Below, in pieces: positions 58,141 through 64,000 of a DNA stretch of 64,000 bases. Position numbers and translations under genes: made by a program. This DNA is from Henningerozyma blattae CBS 6284 (Eukaryota > Ascomycota > Saccharomycetes > Saccharomycetales > Saccharomycetaceae). The stretch covers positions 434,001 through 498,000 of the forward strand of contig NC_020189.1 in assembly GCF_000315915.1 (NCBI RefSeq), written 5' to 3'. The notes beneath the pieces are model-generated. The model saw only the letters and a program-made list of their open reading frames with translations, was not told the DNA's origin and searched no databases. Position 1 is the stretch's first letter. The number at the start of each line of letters is the position of its first letter.

Positions 58141-60645
58141 TTATATTGCGAAAATTTGAATGTCAAAATTTCCCTGAGGTTGTTGAGGTTGATCTTGTTG
58201 TTGTGGTGGTTGCATCGGTATACCATTTATTCTTACATTCCAACCTCTACGCATTGCAATTGTACGTAAAATTACACTTCCGACTAATACTAAAAGTACA
58301 AATCCTATTGTTATTAAATCTTCTAATTGAATTCCATAAGTCTCTAGAACATCTAATACGTCATTCGCAACACCTCCTTGATCTTGATGGGAATCTATGT
58401 CTTCATTGATATTTTCATTATTATTATTATTGTTGTTGTTGTTATTGTTGTTGTTATTGATATTGATATTATTGTTATGTTCATTTGCAAAATCATCGGG
58501 CATCCAACTATTTTCTTTACCAGCTAATTGGAAACTTTTAAAAATCTTCTTATACCAAGGTAAATATTTATCTAATTCATCTTGTTGATCTACTTGATAT
58601 TTCCAATTTTCACTCAATAACCAATAAATCATGGACTTAAATCTTAATTTCAAAACACTTAATTTGACACCAAGGTATAATCTTGGATTAATCTCTACTG
58701 CTTGGTCGTAATATCTTTTTGCCAAATGGAAATCTTTATCTACGCCAAGGCCATATTCATGCATATAACCTAAATTCCAAGCTGCCTGAGCAGAATATCT
58801 AATGGACCCACTTTGATACATGGAGATTGCATTATTATATTCATGTAAACTGAAATAAATGTTACCAGCAATAACACCAGCATCTGGATTGTTTTGTTTA
58901 AAAGCTTTACTATAATAATTGATGGCCAATCTTTTCCTTGCCTCAGTAGTAATTGGAGGTTGTTCTAATAAATAATTATGTTGATATAATAAATACCCTG
59001 CAGAGACTTGAGCAGTTTCATAACCTTGTTCGGCAGCCATTGCATAAAACCATAATGCACTTTGAGTGTTACCCAAAATCAATTGAGCATACGCGTTTTT
59101 CAAAAAGGGAACCAAGATACTTTCATTCATTTCGACAAATTGTTTATAAAGATGAGAAGAATCTTCACAACTATATCTATCGTTGAACCCTAATTCCACT
59201 GCCTTAGAATATTCGAATGCACCTGGGATATGATGTTTCATGAATGCACGTTGTAAGAATTCATAATAATTACCCAATTTATATTCTGGATTTTCTCTTT
59301 GTAACATGGCTAATTGGAAATCAGCAGTACCATCACTTGTTCTTGAATGTAACATTTTTTTGTAATATTCAATAGCATTTGTTATGTTACCATTAACATA
59401 TTGTTCTATTAGACCCAAATCTATATTTGCTCTACTTTTCAAAGTGGAAGAGTTTTCTATAATTTTAATGCTTAATTTTAAAAAATTCTGAGCCATTTGG
59501 AAATTAGGTTTACCATCTAATTCAGCTTCACCAGTGAAATAAAGATGGCCCAATAAATCTAAGGATTTCCCATAGAAATATTTTTGCAAATTATCCATAT
59601 AGGGGACATCTGCTTCGAACACTTTATAAGTAGAAGTCAACAATTCCTTTGCAGCGATACAATCTCTCTTTGTATCGTAGGTCCCCTTATAGTAGTCGAA
59701 CGCAGTATAAAAAATATCAACTAATCGATCATCACTATTTTCATCGTCATTTTCAGAGGCAAATTCTCTACCTGAATTATCACCAATACCAAATTGTAAA
59801 ATGATTTGACCACCATTCATTTGTGTGAGTAACGAAGAAGTAATATCTGGTCTTGTAGAGGGAATACGAACTGTGGAAAGAGGCATTGTACTTAACCCCT
59901 TACCCAATAATCCATCGTGGAAATCTGAAATACGAACATCATATGATTCTGTGTATGGCATGTGGATATTCCATTCATAATCATTGTATGATTTTTGAAT
60001 CTCTGTGGCCAATTGTCTATACAGGAGTAAAGATGAGTGACAATCTCTTGGTAAAGTGATACCATTATGATATCTATAAGCTAAAGTTTGTTTGGCTTGT
60101 AAATTACCGAAAGAGGATGCTTGTTGTAAGTATAATAAAGATAAAGGTTCATCTTTAGGAATTTCTCCAAATAGACCAGTGGAATGCATTATCGCCAATT
60201 GGAATAATGCGGTAGAGTTTTGAGAATTTGTCAATTCATTGAATTTGGATAAATACTTGTAAGCCAAAGTCCCATTCCAGGGGAAATTGTATTGACCCGT
60301 GAGAAACAATTGAGATAAAAGAAAGGTAGCTTCAGGGTTATTATGAAGAGTAGAACTATCGTCTAATGATTTATAAAGTTGTTTATGCCAAAGGTTTGTT
60401 TTATTATTACAAAAATCTTGGAATGATTGTTGTTGAATTTCAGGGATATAATCCATGGGGATATAGATGAAATGGTTATCATAATTTGGACTAAACACAT
60501 CAGGTATCAAAGGTGGTGATTGAAGTAATTGTAATGCATGTAACCATGGATTGTCATTATAATGTGTAGTATCGGTATATGATGATGCAAAACCCTTATG
60601 TATTTGTAATATGAGAAGAACAATGGACAATAATCGTACAATCAT
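58141..60645 (-). CDS. HRD3: ERAD adaptor Hrd3 (SEL1L)
   Basis: This 834-residue protein is Hrd3, the luminal partner and stabiliser of the ubiquitin ligase Hrd1 in ER-associated degradation (S. cerevisiae 833 residues). The first 20 residues form a signal peptide (IVRLLSIVLLILQIHKGFA). The luminal body is a chain of Sel1-type repeats, with clear examples at LAYRYHNGITLPRD, AEQGYETAQVSAGYLLY and LGYMHEYGLGVDKDFHLA. One membrane segment lies near the C-terminus (ITIGFVLLVLVGSVILRTI) with a short Gln/Pro-rich cytosolic tail. A run of about 20 Asn-rich residues sits between the last repeats and the membrane segment, a simple-sequence expansion. It is next to the ENT gene, as YLR207W is to YLR206W. 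Confidence 0.95.
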   Translation of the reverse strand: MIVRLLSIVLLILQIHKGFASSYTDTTHYNDNPWLHALQLLQSPPLIPDVFSPNYDNHFIYIPMDYIPEIQQQSFQDFCNNKTNLWHKQLYKSLDDSSTLHNNPEATFLLSQLFLTGQYNFPWNGTLAYKYLSKFNELTNSQNSTALFQLAIMHSTGLFGEIPKDEPLSLLYLQQASSFGNLQAKQTLAYRYHNGITLPRDCHSSLLLYRQLATEIQKSYNDYEWNIHMPYTESYDVRISDFHDGLLGKGLSTMPLSTVRIPSTRPDITSSLLTQMNGGQIILQFGIGDNSGREFASENDDENSDDRLVDIFYTAFDYYKGTYDTKRDCIAAKELLTSTYKVFEADVPYMDNLQKYFYGKSLDLLGHLYFTGEAELDGKPNFQMAQNFLKLSIKIIENSSTLKSRANIDLGLIEQYVNGNITNAIEYYKKMLHSRTSDGTADFQLAMLQRENPEYKLGNYYEFLQRAFMKHHIPGAFEYSKAVELGFNDRYSCEDSSHLYKQFVEMNESILVPFLKNAYAQLILGNTQSALWFYAMAAEQGYETAQVSAGYLLYQHNYLLEQPPITTEARKRLAINYYSKAFKQNNPDAGVIAGNIYFSLHEYNNAISMYQSGSIRYSAQAAWNLGYMHEYGLGVDKDFHLAKRYYDQAVEINPRLYLGVKLSVLKLRFKSMIYWLLSENWKYQVDQQDELDKYLPWYKKIFKSFQLAGKENSWMPDDFANEHNNNININNNNNNNNNNNNNNENINEDIDSHQDQGGVANDVLDVLETYGIQLEDLITIGFVLLVLVGSVILRTIAMRRGWNVRINGIPMQPPQQQDQPQQPQGNFDIQIFAI
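58424..58478. repeat. AAT/AAC triplet repeat in HRD3
   Basis: A run of ATT/GTT triplets on the plus strand encodes the Asn tract of Hrd3, before its membrane segment. Both AAC and AAT codons are mixed, which slows slippage. Length may differ among strains. Confidence 0.8.
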
Positions 60646-60898
60646 TGAGGGAAACGAATATATTATTATAGTTTTTTTTGTTGGTTTTTTTTCTCTTATT
60701 TATATATATATAAATATATTTGTATAAACATTTATAAAAAAGAAAAAAAATAGTCTTATGCTATTGCTATTAACCTAATTATTGTTATTATTATTATACT
60801 TATTAATATTATTAGTGAATTATTAGTATATTATTTAGTATGGTTTTTAGATCGGGTAAACTAAACTTTCAGTTAGAATGAATGGAGCTCTCGCGCGA

Positions 60899-63004
60899 TT
60901 ACAGGTCGACTAAAGTGAAACCCTGGGTTTGCTGGGTTTGGTGTTCTTTTTCCGAGGGTTGCAAGGGTGAAGGCGAGGGCACGTGAACGGCTGTCTGTGC
61001 GGGTAAACCTGTGTATTGAGTTGGTAATAATGGAATTGGTGATGATGACGAAGTGACTTGTTTATAACCTGTCCCCTGGGAATTGATGAATGTGCCGGTT
61101 TTTGTATGTTGAGCAGGGATACGTGTAGCACCTTCATTACCGAAAGTATCGATACCTGTCCCCTGTGCCAGTAATTGGTTCAAATTACTATATTTAGCGG
61201 AAATGACGGAATTACCAGTATGCATTGGTTGTAATGGAGAGGAGGAAGGTGATGGGTTTGTGTTGTTGTTTGTGGGGAGAAGAGTATGCATGTTTGAGAA
61301 TGGGTCATCTTGTGATGAGAGTTCATTGTTGTGTGACAGCAATTCTTGATCGTGCGACACTAATTCCGAGTTGCGTGATACGAGTTCGGAATCACGCGAC
61401 ACAAAATCGTGGTCATGGTCGTGCAATACGTATTTAGAGTTTTGTAATGGTGAGCTGTTTATATTACTACTAGTAAATTCGTGGCCAGTGGAATACGATG
61501 ATTGATAAGTGGAAGCAGTAGGTAATGTGTTTTGAGTGAGATATGAGGTGTTTGTACCATGAACGTAAGAGGCGTTTGTATAGGCGTTCCCATTGGAATA
61601 GGCGTTTGTGCTTGCGCTGACACTTCTGCCTTCTTCTTCCATTGGCATATGAGTGAAATTGGAATTTGCATTGATTAAATTCAAGCCTTCGTTTGGGGAA
61701 ACAGGAGAAGTTTGTGGAGAATCGTATTTGGCAGTAGTAGCAGCGGCAGCGGTGGTGGTGGTGGTACCGGTATTGTAATTGGTCAATGAGAAGGGATTGT
61801 TTGAGCCCGAATCTTGTTCTTCCTTCTCCAATGCAAATGGGTTATTGGAACCTGATTCGGGTCTTGATTCTTGCTGTTCTGCCATCTGTTGTTCGAACAA
61901 TTGCTGTTGTTCGTGCAATTGTTGTTCATATCTTTGCTGTTCATACTGTTGCTGTGCCAATGCAGCTTGTTGTTGTTCATATTGTTGTTGTGCTAACATG
62001 GCTTGTTGCTCGTATTGTTGTTGTGCAAGAGCTGCTTGTTCATACTGTTGTTGTGCTAATGCGGTCTGTTCGTATTGTTGAGCCAAAGCGGCTTGTTGTT
62101 GTGCAATCATGGCTTGTTCGTATTGTTGTTGCAATGCTGCTTGTTGTTGTGCTAGGGCAATCATTTCTGCTTGACGCTGTTGTTCTAACCAAAGAGCTTG
62201 TTGTTGAGCAATACGCTGCTGTTCCTCCAATAACCGTTGTTGTTCTTCCCTTTGTGCCTCTCTTAGTAGCCACTCCTCTTGGGAGATTGGATTGCCGTTC
62301 TCGTCGAAATATTGGGGTTTGTTATTTGCCTCGTCTTGTAATCTCTTCAACTCATCTTCTTCTTTCGATAGTTTGACGGCTTCTTTCAAATCCTGTTTCT
62401 CTCGTTCTTGATCTTTACGTCTCCGAGCCTCGTCTTCTTCAGCGGTCTTTTTACTCTCTTCCAATGCCCTATCAACATCTTCTTCGTCTTCGGGTCTTCT
62501 GGGCATCGAAGGTCTTCTATGTGGACCCATCCGTCTAGGTGGCAATGCATTTCTTCTCCCTCTCATATTCATACCACGTTCAGTGGCCAATCTCTCTGGA
62601 TCTCTTAGCAAATCAATCAACTCAGCGGCTTTCACACGAATCAATTGACCCTGATCAATCCCTGCAGAATCACTGTAATAGAAATCGCGTAATATTTCCA
62701 ACTGTCTTGCATTGTCACGAGCCCATTGAACACAGGCTTCACTACCGAACCGTACTAAATAATCCACCACAGTCAACGATTTGGCAACATGGCGCCAGTA
62801 TTTGGGCTTATCACTTATACGACGATCCAATACTGAAAAAATATCACGGAACTCATGAGTATCATAGGACATTTCCCCTAATTGATCAAGCACGTCGATA
62901 GAAGTACCACTGTCATTATTAGCAGTGGCATCTCGTACGAGCACCTGTGTGGGGGAGTACCCTTTGAACATATTTTTAGTAGAACGTACAAACTGATGTG
63001 ACAT
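60899..63004 (-). CDS. Epsin, Ent1/Ent2 family
   Basis: This 701-residue protein is an epsin, a clathrin adaptor for endocytosis and ubiquitinated cargo (S. cerevisiae Ent2 613 residues, Ent1 454). The ENTH domain at about 10-145 binds PtdIns(4,5)P2 and includes VLVRDATANND, WRHVAKSLTVVDYLV and FYYSDSAGIDQG. Two ubiquitin-interacting motifs lie at about 174-191 (DVDRALEESKK) and 204-219 (LKEAVKLSKEE). A long Gln/Ala tract follows at about 245-375. Two NPF motifs (SNNPF), which bind EH domains, come next. The C-terminus ends LVDL, a clathrin-box-like sequence. The neighbour HRD3 points to Ent2, but Ent1 is its duplicate, so I give no single symbol. The length excess is in the Gln tract. Confidence 0.93.
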   Translation of the reverse strand: MSHQFVRSTKNMFKGYSPTQVLVRDATANNDSGTSIDVLDQLGEMSYDTHEFRDIFSVLDRRISDKPKYWRHVAKSLTVVDYLVRFGSEACVQWARDNARQLEILRDFYYSDSAGIDQGQLIRVKAAELIDLLRDPERLATERGMNMRGRRNALPPRRMGPHRRPSMPRRPEDEEDVDRALEESKKTAEEDEARRRKDQEREKQDLKEAVKLSKEEDELKRLQDEANNKPQYFDENGNPISQEEWLLREAQREEQQRLLEEQQRIAQQQALWLEQQRQAEMIALAQQQAALQQQYEQAMIAQQQAALAQQYEQTALAQQQYEQAALAQQQYEQQAMLAQQQYEQQQAALAQQQYEQQRYEQQLHEQQQLFEQQMAEQQESRPESGSNNPFALEKEEQDSGSNNPFSLTNYNTGTTTTTAAAATTAKYDSPQTSPVSPNEGLNLINANSNFTHMPMEEEGRSVSASTNAYSNGNAYTNASYVHGTNTSYLTQNTLPTASTYQSSYSTGHEFTSSNINSSPLQNSKYVLHDHDHDFVSRDSELVSRNSELVSHDQELLSHNNELSSQDDPFSNMHTLLPTNNNTNPSPSSSPLQPMHTGNSVISAKYSNLNQLLAQGTGIDTFGNEGATRIPAQHTKTGTFINSQGTGYKQVTSSSSPIPLLPTQYTGLPAQTAVHVPSPSPLQPSEKEHQTQQTQGFTLVDL

Positions 63005-63781
63005 TGTATGTGTGTTTGTGTTTTTTGTATGTGTATGTGTATGTGTGTGCAGTGTAATGCGTATAGCAATCTAATAATCTTTTCTTTCAATATCAAACAG
63101 CAATACAACGTACTGTACACTCCTCTAAACACTCCACTGTAGTATACTGTTATATATGTCAGCATTGTCACTACTACTGTCACCACTCTCAATATCACCA
63201 CCATCGATGTCAGCATCACCACACAATGAGCTGTGTGGTCCGGAGCGATCTGACAGCCGTGCCTGTCTTCTGCGGCGTTCCCGTGTGGCCGGATCTGGCC
63301 GGATCTGGCCGGAGATCAAACGGCCCCGCGAGAAACAAGAAACGGAGTTGCATAAGAACAAGAAGTAAGTGGTGTGACAGGCAGCTGTCTCTTTCTTTTA
63401 GTCTTTTGTCTTTTGTCTTTCTATATGTTGCCATTTGAAGGGGTTGGCGGTAACAAACGAAGGCCGTATGTGGTGATGACTGCGTTTGTGTATTACTAAT
63501 CTGAATAATAAGGTTCACAGCGATGTGTCAAGAAAGTGAATGCCTGAATGCCTGCTAATTATAGCACTGGTGGATGTATAGATGTGGGCTTTTTTTATAG
63601 AAGAGGGTTTCTTTTATTTTTATGTCACCCCGTATTTTGTCAACTTTCTTTTATATAGCAGCCGGTATTGCGAGATAGCAGTTGGCATCGAGACCAATGA
63701 AAGTGTCTTTGTCATGGTAAATATCGTAACCCGTGCTGTAAAGCCAGTGGGCTATTTATTTTTTTGTTGTTACATTCACAT

Positions 63782-63805
63782 GCAGGCAGGCAGGCAGGCA
63801 GGCAG
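63782..63805. repeat. (GCAG)6 microsatellite
   Basis: Six exact GCAG units in non-coding DNA, flanked by an inverted pair CACATGC (63777-63783) and GCATGTG (63809-63815). The tract may vary in length between strains. Confidence 0.9.
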
Positions 63806-63942
63806 ATGGCATGTGAAATTTTGATTTTTAATAGATTCTTCATACTCCGTACACCCTACTCCCTGCCCCTGTCTTGTTGACCCTTCCCTGTTTCAGTTTC
63901 ACGTGCTTTCTCAATGCTTAAAGAGATGCAGCTTGATGCCGC

Positions 63943-63960
63943 GACGCGACGCGTCGCGTC
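63943..63960. promoter_or_regulatory. 18-bp perfect palindrome with MCB core
   Basis: GACGCGACGCGTCGCGTC reads the same on both strands. Its centre ACGCGT (63949-63954) is the MluI cell-cycle box bound by MBF (Mbp1-Swi6) in G1/S genes, and CGCG repeats flank it. A CACGTG lies at 63900-63905. The target gene would be to the right, outside the window. Confidence 0.5.
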
Positions 63961-64000
63961 AAAGCTCAGTAAAAACTCAGTGAAACTTTTACACAGTGTA

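Larger units (their letters stand above)
63005..64000. other. Region upstream of the epsin gene
   Basis: No complete gene is seen. Directly before the epsin ATG is a TG-rich leader tract (63007-63049). A GC-rich island spans about 63220-63345, with a 10-bp unit (TGGCCGGATC) repeated nearly three times at 63286-63315. A (GCAG)6 repeat and an 18-bp palindrome lie further right. The right part is probably the promoter of a gene outside the window. Confidence 0.5.

Noticed and set aside
61786..62376. 196-codon Val-rich frame opposite the epsin gene
   Set aside because: It is an antisense shadow of the Gln-tract repeat and has no recognisable domain.
1..64000. CRISPR arrays, prophage or bacterial insertion sequences
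   Set aside because: This is eukaryotic nuclear DNA. No regularly spaced repeats or transposase genes were seen.

Overview
This is nuclear DNA of a budding yeast of the family Saccharomycetaceae. Twenty-five protein genes are supported. All read as single long frames without introns. Most match named Saccharomyces cerevisiae proteins, and their order and strand agree with that genome. The DNA is AT-rich, and two tRNA genes (Glu-UUC and Gly-GCC) are present.

The window consists of three conserved gene-order blocks separated by two breaks. Block A (1-17.4 kb) holds BAS1, COA1, SKG1, BNR1, POT1, a YIL161W-like gene and one gene I do not recognise. It combines genes that lie on S. cerevisiae chromosomes XI-right and IX-left. 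Block B (20.7-44.6 kb) holds VMA4, MRS2, GIP4, POP5, TEA1, a FUN19/YOR338W gene, MTW1, RPA190, FUN12 and RBG1, combining S. cerevisiae XV-right and I-left. Block C (49.7-63.0 kb) holds CPR6, CRD1, TUB4, LDB17, HRD3 and an ENT1/ENT2 epsin, combining XII-right and IV-left. In block B several genes expected in an unduplicated ancestral order are absent (ALA1, KRE5, PRP45, UBC11, RPA43). Interleaving plus gaps suggests a post-whole-genome-duplication yeast that lost duplicates independently of S. cerevisiae, for example Tetrapisispora, Vanderwaltozyma, Kazachstania or Naumovozyma. I cannot name the species.

The break between A and B (17.4-20.7 kb) is a 3.2-kb gene desert with tRNA-Glu. The break between B and C holds a hexose-transporter gene and a PRP21 gene that lacks its usual N-terminal third. 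A second gene-poor stretch (50.8-53.7 kb) inside block C carries tRNA-Gly and retrotransposon LTR remains. One of these LTRs ends 17 bp before the tRNA, the position used by Ty3-type elements.

The genes are mostly housekeeping: RNA polymerase I, eIF5B, Rbg1, RNase P/MRP and a splicing factor; V-ATPase; mitochondrial Mg2+ import, cardiolipin synthesis and cytochrome oxidase assembly; gamma-tubulin and kinetochore; formin, epsin and endocytosis; ER-associated degradation; peroxisomal beta-oxidation. Several promoters carry recognisable sites: an oleate response element at POT1, PAC/RRPE/Reb1 sets at RPA190 and FUN12-RBG1, a step-type heat-shock element at CPR6, and a Mig1 site at the hexose transporter.

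The main oddities are an 80-bp tandem duplication over the BNR1 start codon that creates an overlapping upstream ORF, a one-base frameshift in a T7 run near the FUN12 start, the truncated PRP21, and the unrecognised 475-residue gene. I found no wholly new multi-gene system.
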